Shown: positions 1 to 8,327, counted from the stretch's first letter. The stretch: DNA of 57,914 nucleotides from Chromobacterium haemolyticum DSM 19808 (GCF_000711885.1 NZ_KL543995.1:1-57914); one strand, 5' to 3'. Notes: generated by a model from the sequence alone, not told the origin. Program-made: numbers and translations.

Positions 1-106
1 TAGCGGGGCGGTCCCACGCCTTCCCATCCCGAACAGGACCGTGAAACGCCTTAGCGCCGATGATAGTGTGGCATTCGCCATGTGAAAGTAGGACATTGCC
101 AGGCAC
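1..106 (+). rRNA. rrf: 5S ribosomal RNA, 5' end cut by the window
   Basis: The sequence carries the conserved 5S core (CCCATCCCGAACAGG near 25-39, then GTGAAACGCCTTAGCGCCGATG and GTGAAAGTAGG) and ends with the 3' strand of the terminal helix, TGCCAGGC, at about 97-104. About a dozen bases of the 5' end lie outside the window. It is followed directly by a strong terminator, so this is the end of an rRNA operon. The exact 3' end is uncertain by a few bases. Confidence 0.95.
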
Positions 107-114
107 CCCATGTA

Positions 115-144
115 AAAGCCCAGACCAATCGGTCTGGGCTTTTT
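115..144 (+). terminator. Intrinsic terminator of the rRNA operon
   Basis: A perfect 12-bp stem, AAAGCCCAGACC (115-126) with GGTCTGGGCTTT (131-142), a 4-base loop and a T run. It sits about 10 bases after the 5S gene. Confidence 0.92.
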
Positions 145-166
145 GCATTTGCCTTGCGGCAGGCGT

Positions 167-520
167 TTAGAAACTGAGCGTCTTGTCCGCGGAGAGTGTC
201 CACTCCGCCAACTCCGGCATGGTGCCGATCTTGACTCCCGTCAACAACAAGTCCTCGTGAATTCCCCTTGCATCGGCGCAAGTGCGGCAGACTCGCGCCT
301 CCGCGCCCAGTTCCACCGCTTCGGCCAACATGTCTCCCAGGGTGGGCGCTTGGGCGGTCTTCTGATTTTTCAACGCGGTGACAACGGCGTCGGACAGCAG
401 AAATAGCCGCACCCGGCAGCGCTCGGCTTGCTGTGCCAGCGCAAGCGTCAGACGTAGCGCGGAGAGCGAGCGTTCGTCGCCATAGGGGCTGGCGTTCAAA
501 GTGATCAGCACGGTTTGCAT
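167..520 (-). CDS. DsrE/DsrF-like family protein
   Basis: A 117-residue cytosolic protein of the DsrE-like (YchN-type) fold. It opens with a short beta strand (MQTVLITLNASPYGDE) and alternates helices and strands. Near the C-terminal half it has Cys78-x-x-Cys81 in the segment VCRTCADARG, a position often used by this family for sulfur handling or oligomer contacts. The reading frame extends upstream to 565, but the start at 520 fits the family N-terminus; the extra 15 residues look like untranslated leader. It converges on the rRNA operon and is divergent from putA. Which sulfur relay it serves, if any, cannot be told from here. Confidence 0.75.
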   Translation of the reverse strand: MQTVLITLNASPYGDERSLSALRLTLALAQQAERCRVRLFLLSDAVVTALKNQKTAQAPTLGDMLAEAVELGAEARVCRTCADARGIHEDLLLTGVKIGTMPELAEWTLSADKTLSF

Positions 521-750
521 GATGGTTTGCCTATGATGAAGAGGGTCAGGGCGGCATTGTGGCACGTTGCGACGGTCTTGGCATGTGCGGTATGGACGCT
601 TGGCGGCGATTCTAAGTTGTTGGCATGCAACAGTGAGATGGGGGCGATGGTGGAGTCGAGGGGGCTAACTACTTGTTCGAGTTGAATTTGTTTGTAATGA
701 GATTGTGGACTGAAAAGTTTCCTTCACATTGTCCAGCAATCTATTTGTAT

Positions 751-760
751 TTGTATACAA
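751..760. promoter_or_regulatory. Palindrome TTGTATACAA upstream of putA, candidate operator
   Basis: A perfect 10-bp palindrome in the AT-rich stretch 68-77 bases before the putA start. The same bases also supply a -10-like TATACAAT. Palindromes of this type resemble operators of GntR/FadR-type repressors. The role is inferred; no binding protein is known from the window. Confidence 0.35.
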
Positions 761-827
761 TAGACAAATTTTCCGGGCACTAATGAAAAGAGATAGCCCG
801 GCGCTGCAAACTACACGGAGATGATTC

Positions 828-3800
828 ATGCAATTCGACGCATTTGCCCATGGCCAGTCGGCGCTGCGGGACGCCATTACTTCTGCCTATCGCCGCGACG
901 AGCGCGAGTGTGTGCAGGCGTTGTTGCCGCAGGCGGCAATGAGCGAGGGCGAAGTCAAGGCGGTTCAAGACCTGGCGCGACGTCTGGTGGCGGAGGTGCG
1001 CCGCGAGCGCACCAAGTCCAGCGGAGTGGATGCCTTGATGCATGAATTTTCTCTGGATAGCGCCGAAGGCATTGCCCTGATGTGTCTGGCTGAAGCGCTG
1101 CTGCGGATCCCTGACCGCGAGACAGCGGACAAGCTGATCCGCGATAAGATTTCGCGTGGTGATTGGAAAGCCCACTTGGGCAATAGCGCCTCCTTGTTCG
1201 TCAACGCGGCGGCCTGGGGTTTGCTGGTGACCGGCAAGCTGGTGGCTTCGCACAGCGCGAATGGTTTGTCGGCGGCGATGACCCGTTTGATCGCCAAAGG
1301 CGGCGAACCGCTGATCCGCAAGGGCGTGGATATGGCGATGCGCATGCTGGGCAAGCAGTTCGTCACTGGCGAAACCATAGAGGAGGCGCTGGCCAACGGC
1401 CGAGAACGCGAGGCGCGCGGCTATCGCTTCAGTTACGACATGCTGGGCGAGGCGGCAATGACCGAGGCCGACGCGCAGCGCTATCTGCAAGACTATGTGA
1501 CCGCCATTCACGCCATCGGCAAGGCCTCAGCCGGCCGCGGGATTTACGACGGCCCCGGCATTTCGGTGAAGCTGTCCGCTATCCACCCGCGCTACAGCCG
1601 CATCAAGCACGAACGGATGATGGCCGAGTTGCTGCCGCGTCTGAAAGGCTTGTTCCTGCTGGCCAAGCAGTACGATATCGGTTTGAACATCGATGCAGAA
1701 GAAGCCGACCGCCTGGAAATCTCCATGGATCTGGTGGAGGCGCTGGCCAATGATCCGGACCTGGACGGCTTCGAGGGTATCGGCATTGTGGTGCAGGCCT
1801 ATCAGAAACGCTGTCCCTATGTGATCGATTTCCTGATTGATCTGGCGCGTCGCACCAATCACCGTTTCATGGTGCGTCTGGTCAAAGGCGCTTACTGGGA
1901 CGCAGAAATCAAGCGGGCCCAAGTGGACGGTTTGCCGGGCTACCCGGTCTATACCCGCAAGGTCTACACCGACGTGGCTTATCTTGCCTGCGCCAAGAAG
2001 TTGCTGTCCGCGCAGGATGCGATCTACCCGCAGTTCGCCACGCACAACGCTTACAGTCTGGCCGCGGTGTTCAACCTGGCATCCGGCAAGGATTACGAAT
2101 TCCAGTGCCTGCACGGCATGGGTGAAACTCTGTATGACCAAGTGGTGGGCAAGGACAAACTGGGCAAGGCCTGCCGCATCTACGCGCCGGTGGGGTCGCA
2201 TGAGACCCTGCTGGCCTACCTGGTGCGCCGTCTGCTGGAAAACGGCGCCAACAGTTCCTTCGTCAACCGCATCGTGGACGAGGCGGTATCCATAGACGAA
2301 CTGGTGGCGGACCCTGTGGCCGAGGCCGCTCGTCACGGCGGCCAGCCGCACAAGAAAATTCCGGCGCCGCTGGAGCTGTATGGGCAGCAACGCAAAAACT
2401 CCAAGGGCCTCGATTTGTCCAGCGAGCACGTGCTGGCCACTTTGCAACTGGGCCTGCAAGCGTCCGAGAAGCAGCAGTGGGGCGCCTTCCCGATGCTGGG
2501 CGACGGCGACGTCACCGACGGGGAAGTGCAGCCGGTGCGCAATCCGGCCGACCACGACGATCTGGTAGGCCGCGTGATCGAAGCGAGCGCGGCGGATGTG
2601 GACCGCGCGCTGAACCTGGCGCAGCAGGGAGCGGCCGATTGGGCCGCCACGCCGGTGGCCGAGCGTGCCGCCTGCCTGAAAAGAATGGCCGATCTGATGG
2701 AAGACCAGATGCCGGCGTTGATGGGCCTGGCGGTGCGCGAGGCAGGCAAGACCTTGGCCAACGCGATTGCCGAGGTGCGCGAGGCCGTGGACTTCTGCCG
2801 TTACTACGCGGCGCAGATCGAAGACGAATTCGACAACGCCAGCCACCGTCCGCTGGGCCCGGTGGTGTGCATCAGCCCGTGGAACTTCCCGCTGGCCATC
2901 TTCATCGGCGAGGTGGTGGCCTCGCTGGCGGCCGGCAACGCAGTGCTGGCCAAGCCCGCGGAGCAGACCAGCCTGATCGCCGCGCATGCTGTGCGTTTGT
3001 TGCACGAAGCCGGCGTGCCGCGCGCGGCGCTGCAATTGCTGCCGGGCCGCGGTGAAGTGGTGGGCGCGGCGCTGACCGCTGACCCGCGCGTTCAAGGGGT
3101 GATCTTCACCGGTTCCACCGAGGTGGCGCAGATCATCAACCGCACGCTGGCCAAGCGCGGCGGCGATCCGGTGCTGGTAGCCGAAACCGGCGGCCAGAAC
3201 GCGATGATCGTGGACAGCTCGGCGTTGCCGGAGCAGGTGGTCACCGATGTGCTTAGCTCCGCTTTCGACTCTGCCGGCCAGCGCTGCTCGGCGTTGCGCG
3301 TGCTCTATCTGCAGAACGACATCGCCGACAAAGTCATCGCCATGATCAAGGGCGCGATGGATGAATTGAAGGTGGGCAACCCGGCCAAGCTGGATGTCGA
3401 TGTCGGCCCGGTGATCGACGCCGAGGCTCGGGCCGGCCTATTGGCTCATATCGAAAAAATGAAGGCCAGCGCCCGCGCCACTCACCAGATCAAGCTGGAC
3501 GACAGCTGCGCCAACGGCACTTTCGTGGCGCCCACCCTGTTTGAAATCGCGGACCTCAAGCAACTGAAGCGCGAAGTGTTCGGTCCGGTATTGCATGTGT
3601 TGCGCTTCGAGGCCAATGAGCTGGACAAAGTGGTAGCCGAGATCAACGCCACCGGTTACGGCCTGACGCACGGCATCCACAGCCGTATCGATGAGACCAT
3701 CGACAACATCGTCAGCCAGATCAAGGTCGGCAATGTCTATGTCAACCGCAACATCGTCGGCGCGGTGGTGGGGGTTCAGCCCTTTGGCGGCGAAGGCAAG

Positions 3801-4430
3801 TCCGGCACCGGCCCCAAGGCCGGCGGCCCGTTCTATTTGTATCGATTGAGCCGCGCGGCCTGGACGCCGAAACTGGCGACGGAAACCTTACCCTTGTCCT
3901 TGCCGGCGCTGGACGCGCTGGCGGCGGCCGGCAGCGGCCTGGGCTTGGCTTTGGAGTCTGCTATCGCCGCAGCGCGGAAGGAGAGCGCGCTGACCTGCCT
4001 GGTAGATCTGCCGGGCCCCACCGGCGAGCGGAACGCGCTGCAATTCGCGCCTCGCGGGAAGGTGGGATGCCAAGCCGCCACCGCGCAAGCGCTGGCTGAA
4101 CAACTGGCGGCGGTTTTCGCCACCGGCAACCGCGCGGTGCTGCCGGCCAATGAGGCTGGCCGAGGGCTGGCCGCCAAGCTGGGCGCTCTAGTGGAGCTGG
4201 ACGCCGATGTGCTGGCGGCGGATGTCGGCGCGGTGCTGTTCTCCGGTTCCGAAGCCGAGGCCGAAGCCGCTCAGCGTGTGTTGGCGGAGCGCGACGGCGC
4301 TCTGGTGCCGCTGCTGCGCGCCGACGCGCAAGGCCATTACAATCTGCACCGTCTGGTGGTCGAGCGCGCGGTTAGCGTGAATACTACCGCGGCGGGCGGC
4401 AACGCCAGCCTGATGAGCATCGGAGACTAA
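828..4430 (+). CDS. putA: Bifunctional proline dehydrogenase / L-glutamate gamma-semialdehyde dehydrogenase
   Basis: Oxidises proline to glutamate in two steps: an FAD-dependent proline dehydrogenase passes electrons to the quinone pool, and an NAD-dependent aldehyde dehydrogenase finishes the reaction. The protein has 1200 residues. The PRODH barrel lies at roughly 150-480. The aldehyde dehydrogenase at roughly 540-1020 has general base Glu786 (AETGGQN) and nucleophile Cys820 (GQRCSAL). A further C-terminal domain follows, as in the long PutA proteins. The N-terminus begins directly with the PRODH arm; the ribbon-helix-helix DNA-binding domain of trifunctional E. coli PutA (about 1320 residues) is absent, so this enzyme probably cannot repress its own gene. 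GGAG at 817-820 places the start at 828 rather than at the ATG at 821 in another frame. Confidence 0.96.
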   Translation: MQFDAFAHGQSALRDAITSAYRRDERECVQALLPQAAMSEGEVKAVQDLARRLVAEVRRERTKSSGVDALMHEFSLDSAEGIALMCLAEALLRIPDRETADKLIRDKISRGDWKAHLGNSASLFVNAAAWGLLVTGKLVASHSANGLSAAMTRLIAKGGEPLIRKGVDMAMRMLGKQFVTGETIEEALANGREREARGYRFSYDMLGEAAMTEADAQRYLQDYVTAIHAIGKASAGRGIYDGPGISVKLSAIHPRYSRIKHERMMAELLPRLKGLFLLAKQYDIGLNIDAEEADRLEISMDLVEALANDPDLDGFEGIGIVVQAYQKRCPYVIDFLIDLARRTNHRFMVRLVKGAYWDAEIKRAQVDGLPGYPVYTRKVYTDVAYLACAKKLLSAQDAIYPQFATHNAYSLAAVFNLASGKDYEFQCLHGMGETLYDQVVGKDKLGKACRIYAPVGSHETLLAYLVRRLLENGANSSFVNRIVDEAVSIDELVADPVAEAARHGGQPHKKIPAPLELYGQQRKNSKGLDLSSEHVLATLQLGLQASEKQQWGAFPMLGDGDVTDGEVQPVRNPADHDDLVGRVIEASAADVDRALNLAQQGAADWAATPVAERAACLKRMADLMEDQMPALMGLAVREAGKTLANAIAEVREAVDFCRYYAAQIEDEFDNASHRPLGPVVCISPWNFPLAIFIGEVVASLAAGNAVLAKPAEQTSLIAAHAVRLLHEAGVPRAALQLLPGRGEVVGAALTADPRVQGVIFTGSTEVAQIINRTLAKRGGDPVLVAETGGQNAMIVDSSALPEQVVTDVLSSAFDSAGQRCSALRVLYLQNDIADKVIAMIKGAMDELKVGNPAKLDVDVGPVIDAEARAGLLAHIEKMKASARATHQIKLDDSCANGTFVAPTLFEIADLKQLKREVFGPVLHVLRFEANELDKVVAEINATGYGLTHGIHSRIDETIDNIVSQIKVGNVYVNRNIVGAVVGVQPFGGEGKSGTGPKAGGPFYLYRLSRAAWTPKLATETLPLSLPALDALAAAGSGLGLALESAIAAARKESALTCLVDLPGPTGERNALQFAPRGKVGCQAATAQALAEQLAAVFATGNRAVLPANEAGRGLAAKLGALVELDADVLAADVGAVLFSGSEAEAEAAQRVLAERDGALVPLLRADAQGHYNLHRLVVERAVSVNTTAAGGNASLMSIGD

Positions 4431-4817
4431 GACCGGCTAAGCCAATCCCTGATCCAGCGTTGCGCCGCCTTGTCGTACTACGTGTACTGCCTGCGCCGGC
4501 GCGCCTTGGTTCAGGTTCTCTGCGAGCTTTTGTTAGCAGCTCTAAAGGCAAGGAGGGCTTCGATGACGAAAGCCCTCCCTCCTTGCAAAACCGCGTATTA
4601 AACGAATTTTCCCATGCGTCGGCGCGCATGGGGCGGCAGGAGGCTTGTCCAACAAGCCACTTGCCACAAGCTGGCGGCCTTGAAATAATGCCGCCAGCCG
4701 CCGCTCTCGCCTCCCTATGCGGATAGGGCGGGATGTACATAACAACATTACACAGGTTCCGCAAACTCCCATTCCTGATGATTGACGGATGGGGATCTCT
4801 GGAGAAATAGAGGAAAC
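4431..4817. other. 387-bp intergenic region with hairpins
   Basis: No convincing gene. It holds a G/C-rich block at about 4455-4505 with small palindromes (GTACTACGTGTAC), then a stable hairpin at about 4550-4585 (GGAGGGCTT pairing with AAGCCCTCC, no T run) that may end putA transcription. A second dyad, GGCGGC...GCCGCC, lies near 4673-4696. The last 80 bases are AT-richer and should contain the promoter of the downstream binding-protein gene. Confidence 0.5.
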
Positions 4818-6044
4818 ATGATGCAAGCAAACAAACTGACGACTCTTTCCCTGGCCGTAGCCGCTGCTGTCGCCTTGTCCGCATGTGGCAAGAAAGAAGA
4901 GGGCGCGGCGGGAGCCGGAGCCTCCGCCGGAGCTCAAGCCGCCGCGGGCGGTGTGGTCAAGATCGGCTTCGCGGCGCCGCTGACCGGCCCGCAGGCGCAC
5001 TATGGCGAAGAATACAAAAACGGAGTGACCCTGGCGATCGAAGACGCCAACGCCGAGAAGCCCACCATCGGCGGCAAGCCGGTGACCTTTGAACTGGAAG
5101 CCCAGGACGATCAGGCCGATCCCAAAACCGCCACCCAACTGGCGCAGAAGTTCGTCGACGAGAAAGTGAACGGCATCATCGGCCACTTTAACTCCGGCAC
5201 CTCCATCCCGGCTTCCAAGATCTACTCCGATGCCGGCATCCCGATGATCGCGATGGCCACTTCGCCGGCCTTCACCGCGCAGGGTTTCAAGAACACCTTC
5301 CGCTCAATGACATCCGACACCCAGCAAGGCTCGGTGATGGGTAAGTTCGTGGTGGAAAAGCTGGGCGCCAAGAAAGTGGTCATCGTTGACGACCGCACCG
5401 CATACGGTCAGGGCCTGGCCGACGAATTCGAAAAAGCCGCCAAGGCCGCCGGCGGCAATGTGGTCAAGCGTGAATTCACCAATGACAAAGCCACCGACTT
5501 CGCCGCCATCCTGACCTCGATCAAGGCCGCCGCGCCGGACGTGGTGTTCTACGGCGGCGCCGACGCGCAATCCGCGCCGATGGCCAAGCAGATGAAGCGC
5601 TTGGGCCTGACCGCGCCGTTGATCTCCGGTGAAATGACCAAGACCCCCACCTTCCTGCAACTGGCTGGCAAGGAAGCCGACGGCACCATCGCTTCGCTGG
5701 CCGGCCTGCCGCTGGATCAGATGCCCAAGGGCAAGGACTACGAAAGCCGCTACAAGGCGCGTTTCAAGATGGACGTGGCCACTTACTCGCCGTACGGTTA
5801 CGACGCCACTCGCGCCTTGATCCAGGCGATGAAAGACGCCAACTCCACCGATCCCAAAGTCTATCTGCCGGTGCTGGCCAAGATCGCGCATTCCGGCGTG
5901 ACCTCCAGCAGCTGGACCTACGATGCCAAGGGCGACCTGAAAGACGGCGGCATCACCGTCTACAAAGTGGTGAACGGCGAGTGGAAAGTGCTGGAAACCG
6001 TGGGCGGCGGCGCTGCGTCCAAGGACGCTTCCGCGGCCAAATAA
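4818..6044 (+). CDS. Branched-chain amino-acid ABC transporter substrate-binding lipoprotein (LivJ/LivK family)
   Basis: Periplasmic type I solute-binding protein of about 408 residues. It begins with a lipoprotein signal (lipobox LSAC, Cys about residue 22), a short Ala/Gly-rich linker, and then the family start VVKIGFAAPLTGPQAHYGEE. Typical segments follow: QDDQADPKTA, the GHFNSGTSIPAS ligand region, DDRTAYGQGLA and SPYGYDA. Two adjacent ATG codons (4818, 4821) follow GAGGA; either could be used, and the frame's upstream extension to 4782 lacks a signal peptide. No permease or ATPase genes adjoin it, so it must work with a transporter encoded elsewhere. It is a paralog of the protein encoded at 6506-7654. 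Confidence 0.9.
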   Translation: MMQANKLTTLSLAVAAAVALSACGKKEEGAAGAGASAGAQAAAGGVVKIGFAAPLTGPQAHYGEEYKNGVTLAIEDANAEKPTIGGKPVTFELEAQDDQADPKTATQLAQKFVDEKVNGIIGHFNSGTSIPASKIYSDAGIPMIAMATSPAFTAQGFKNTFRSMTSDTQQGSVMGKFVVEKLGAKKVVIVDDRTAYGQGLADEFEKAAKAAGGNVVKREFTNDKATDFAAILTSIKAAAPDVVFYGGADAQSAPMAKQMKRLGLTAPLISGEMTKTPTFLQLAGKEADGTIASLAGLPLDQMPKGKDYESRYKARFKMDVATYSPYGYDATRALIQAMKDANSTDPKVYLPVLAKIAHSGVTSSSWTYDAKGDLKDGGITVYKVVNGEWKVLETVGGGAASKDASAAK

Positions 6045-6065
6045 GCCGGTTTGGCGCTAGGCAAC

Positions 6066-6093
6066 AAGGCGACGCTTTCAGCGTCGCCTTTTT
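6066..6093 (+). terminator. Intrinsic terminator after the binding-protein gene
   Basis: Perfect 10-bp stem AAGGCGACGC / GCGTCGCCTT, 5-base loop, then TTT. It lies 21 bases after the stop codon and also faces the end of the convergent glsB-like gene. Confidence 0.9.
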
Positions 6094-6103
6094 CTTTGCC
6101 CGT

Positions 6104-6364
6104 TCAACGCAAGAGGCCGATCTTCTTCAGCAAAAAAATAAGAATGGCAGCGCCGGCAATACCGAAGGCCAGGCCGGGCAGCGAGAAAGAGCCGGCGGCC
6201 GAAGCGGAGGAAATGCCCAAGAGGCGGCCAAACAGCCAATGACCCAGCGCCGAACCGATGATGCCGATGATGATGTTGGCGATGACGCCTTCGCTGACGC
6301 CCATGACCTTGCCAGCGAGCCAGCCGATCAGGCCGCCGGCCAACAGTGAAATGAGTAATCCCAT
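6104..6364 (-). CDS. GlsB/YeaQ/YmgE-family stress-response membrane protein
   Basis: An 86-residue very hydrophobic protein with three membrane segments: about 3-20 (LISLLAGGLIGWLAG), 27-48 (VIANIIIGIIGSALGHWLF) and 62-83. Glycine-rich helices and the GLIGWLAGKVMG motif are typical of the transglycosylase-associated / GlsB family of small inner-membrane proteins, many of which are stress-induced. Function is poorly known. The start is set by a strong AAGGAGAG site just upstream on the minus strand. It is single-gene and sits between the tails of two paralogous binding-protein genes. Confidence 0.88.
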   Translation of the reverse strand: MGLLISLLAGGLIGWLAGKVMGVSEGVIANIIIGIIGSALGHWLFGRLLGISSASAAGSFSLPGLAFGIAGAAILIFLLKKIGLLR

Positions 6365-6449
6365 ATCCTCTCCTTATGTTAGTTTGTGGATAAATAGTTA
6401 TAGCCATTTATTTAATATGGCGCCATGTTTTTTTGGAACTTAGCTGCGA

Positions 6450-6478
6450 AAAACAAAAACCCCGGCATGCGCCGGGGT
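6450..6478 (-). terminator. Intrinsic terminator of the second binding-protein gene
   Basis: Read on the minus strand: stem CCCCGGC / GCCGGGG around GCAT, then TTTTTGTTT. It lies 28 bases after the stop codon at 6506. Confidence 0.88.
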
Positions 6479-6505
6479 GGTAAGGGGAGGCGGGAATGCC
6501 GGTGT

Positions 6506-7654
6506 TTACAGGCCTACCCACTGACCTTTGCGCAATTGATACAGCGACACGGTGCCGTGCTGAATGTCGCCTTTGTCGTCAAAACGGATCTCGCCGGTTA
6601 CACCCTTAAAGTCGGTTTTGGGGAGTTCGCCCAGATACTTGGCCGGATCGGCCGAGCCGGCGCGCTTCATCGCGGCGATCATGACCCGTGCGGCGTCATA
6701 GGTGTAGGGAGCGTAGGCCTGGATGTCGGCGTTGAATTGCTGTTTGTACTTGCCGTTGAACTCGGCGAAGCCCGGCATCTTGTCTTTTTGCGCGCCGGCG
6801 CTGGAGGCGTAACTGCTTTCCGCGCTGTCGCCGCCCAACTTGGAAAACTCCGGCGTATTAATCCCGTCCGCGCCCATGAAGGCGGCTTTCAGACCCAGCT
6901 TGTTCATCTGCTTGACCATGGGCGCGGCCTGCGCGTCCATGCCGCCGTAGAACAGCAGGTCGGGCTTCTGCCCTTTGATCGAGGTGAGGATAGCCATGAA
7001 GTCGGTGGCGCTGTTGCTGGTGAACTCGCGTTTGACCACCTTGCCGCCAGCCGCTTCCACCGCCTTGGCGAAATCGTCGGCCAGGCCCTGGCCGTAAGTG
7101 GTGCGGTCGTCGACGATGGCGATGCGGCCGGCTTTCAGCGTCTCTATCGCGTATTTGGCCAGCGCTTCTCCCTGCTGGCGGTCGTTGGCGATGATGCGGA
7201 AGGTATTCTTGAAGCCCTGCTGGGTGAAGCTGGGGCTGGTTACCGAGGCGGCGATCATCGGAATGCCGGCTTGGGAGTAAATGCGCGAAGCGGGGATGGC
7301 CGCGCCGGAGGTGAGGTGGCCGATGATGCCCGCCACCTTGCCGTCCACCAGGCGTTGCGCTACCTGGGCCGCGGTTTTGGGGTCCGCCTGATCGTCTTCG
7401 GACACCACTTCGAAAGTGACCGGCTTGCCGTCCAGAGTGAGCTTTTCGGCATTGGCTTCCGCCACGGCCAGCTTGACGCCGTTGTCCGCGTCGCGGCCCC
7501 AGTGGGCAAAAGGCCCGGTCAGCGGGTTGGCGGAGCCGATTTTCACCACAACAGAGCCGGCCTCGGCCGGCGCGCTGCTGGCGCTTTGTTCGGATTTGCC
7601 GCAGGCGGTCAGGGCCAGGGCGGCGCAGGCGATGAGGCTAAGATGCGTTTTCAT
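6506..7654 (-). CDS. Branched-chain amino-acid ABC transporter substrate-binding lipoprotein, second paralog
   Basis: A 382-residue LivJ/LivK-type periplasmic protein with lipobox LTAC at about residues 15-18 and mature start VVVKIGSANPLTGPFAHWG. It shares most landmarks with the protein at 4818-6044 (SEDDQADPKTAAQ, GHLTSGAAIPASRIYSQAG, DDRTTYGQGLADDF, APYTYDA), so the two are clear paralogs in opposite orientation. An AGGAGA site precedes the ATG at 7654. Its leader contains two tandem copies of a 12-base motif at 7673-7698. No transporter membrane genes lie nearby; ligand preference cannot be read from the sequence. Confidence 0.9.
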   Translation of the reverse strand: MKTHLSLIACAALALTACGKSEQSASSAPAEAGSVVVKIGSANPLTGPFAHWGRDADNGVKLAVAEANAEKLTLDGKPVTFEVVSEDDQADPKTAAQVAQRLVDGKVAGIIGHLTSGAAIPASRIYSQAGIPMIAASVTSPSFTQQGFKNTFRIIANDRQQGEALAKYAIETLKAGRIAIVDDRTTYGQGLADDFAKAVEAAGGKVVKREFTSNSATDFMAILTSIKGQKPDLLFYGGMDAQAAPMVKQMNKLGLKAAFMGADGINTPEFSKLGGDSAESSYASSAGAQKDKMPGFAEFNGKYKQQFNADIQAYAPYTYDAARVMIAAMKRAGSADPAKYLGELPKTDFKGVTGEIRFDDKGDIQHGTVSLYQLRKGQWVGL

Positions 7655-7831
7655 GAGTTTCTCCTGATTTCTCTTTGTCTATTTAGCTTTGTCTATTTGG
7701 ATATTCGCCTCAGGAATAAGGCGGTGGCCCATTTTTGGTGCATAAACGGATTAGCGTCAACCCCGGCGGCGTCTCGGCGGCGGCTTTGCGCTAAAATGGC
7801 GGACTGATTTCGCGATATATATGGATTTTTA

Positions 7832-8206
7832 ATGACGAAAGGGTATCCGGCTCCCGCCTCGCCCTGTGTCGGCCTTTGCCGTCTCGACGAGGGCGGCGCC
7901 TATTGCCTGGGTTGCCTGCGCACCTTGGATGAAATTGCCGGCTGGCCCGGCTTTGACGACGAGCAAAAGCGCGCGGTGTGGCAGCGGCTGATCGCCTTGC
8001 GGCCCAAGGTAAAGGACAAGCGCTGCGAGCGTTGCGGCGAGGTGTTCCGCTGTGGAGAGGGCGGCGCCAACGGCGCTTGCTGGTGCGTGGATCTGCCGCA
8101 GGTGCTGCCGCTGCCCTACGGTCACGGCGACTGTCTGTGCCCGGAGTGTTTGCGCGGTCATCTGCGAGAAAGCTATTTGGCGCGTGGGCTGACGCCCCCT
8201 ATATAG
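7832..8206 (+). CDS. DUF1289 / cysteine-rich CWC fusion protein
   Basis: A 124-residue protein with twelve cysteines in two groups. The N-terminal part is DUF1289-like: SPCVGLC, then CLGCLRTLDEIAGW, with Cys12, 16, 25, 28. The C-terminal part resembles the cysteine-rich CWC family: CERCGEVFRCG, CWC, CLCPECL, with Cys65, 68, 74, 83, 85, 101, 103, 106. The spacing suggests metal or Fe-S binding, which is inference. Start ATG 7832 follows an AT-rich leader with no strong Shine-Dalgarno sequence. It is divergent from the binding-protein gene and not in an obvious operon. Function unknown. Confidence 0.75.
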   Translation: MTKGYPAPASPCVGLCRLDEGGAYCLGCLRTLDEIAGWPGFDDEQKRAVWQRLIALRPKVKDKRCERCGEVFRCGEGGANGACWCVDLPQVLPLPYGHGDCLCPECLRGHLRESYLARGLTPPI

Positions 8207-8327
8207 CGCTCAGACATGCGCGAACGCACTGAATGTCAATTGCGTATTATTGCCGCGAGGTGCAACCAAAGACCATGACTCGCGGTCCTAACGTCTTTTC
8301 CTCCTTTCCGGTTCGGCTCCTAACCTC

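Noticed and set aside
533-685. Plus-strand 50-codon frame (MMKRVRAALWHVATVL...) with a signal-like start, between the DsrE-like gene and putA
   Set aside because: No Shine-Dalgarno sequence, unusual composition after residue 25, and it lies in a probable promoter region; not enough to call a gene.
780-3095. Long minus-strand frames across putA
   Set aside because: They mirror putA codons and have His/Gln/Arg-rich antisense composition, with no motifs.
6425-7807. Long plus-strand frame of 460 codons
   Set aside because: It is the antisense shadow of the binding-protein gene on the minus strand, which has clear motifs, signal peptide and ribosome site; the frame is a product of GC-rich codon bias.
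8253-8285. Inverted repeat CCGCGAG...CTCGCGG before macA
   Set aside because: Only 7 bp with a 19-base loop and no T run; too weak to name an operator or terminator.
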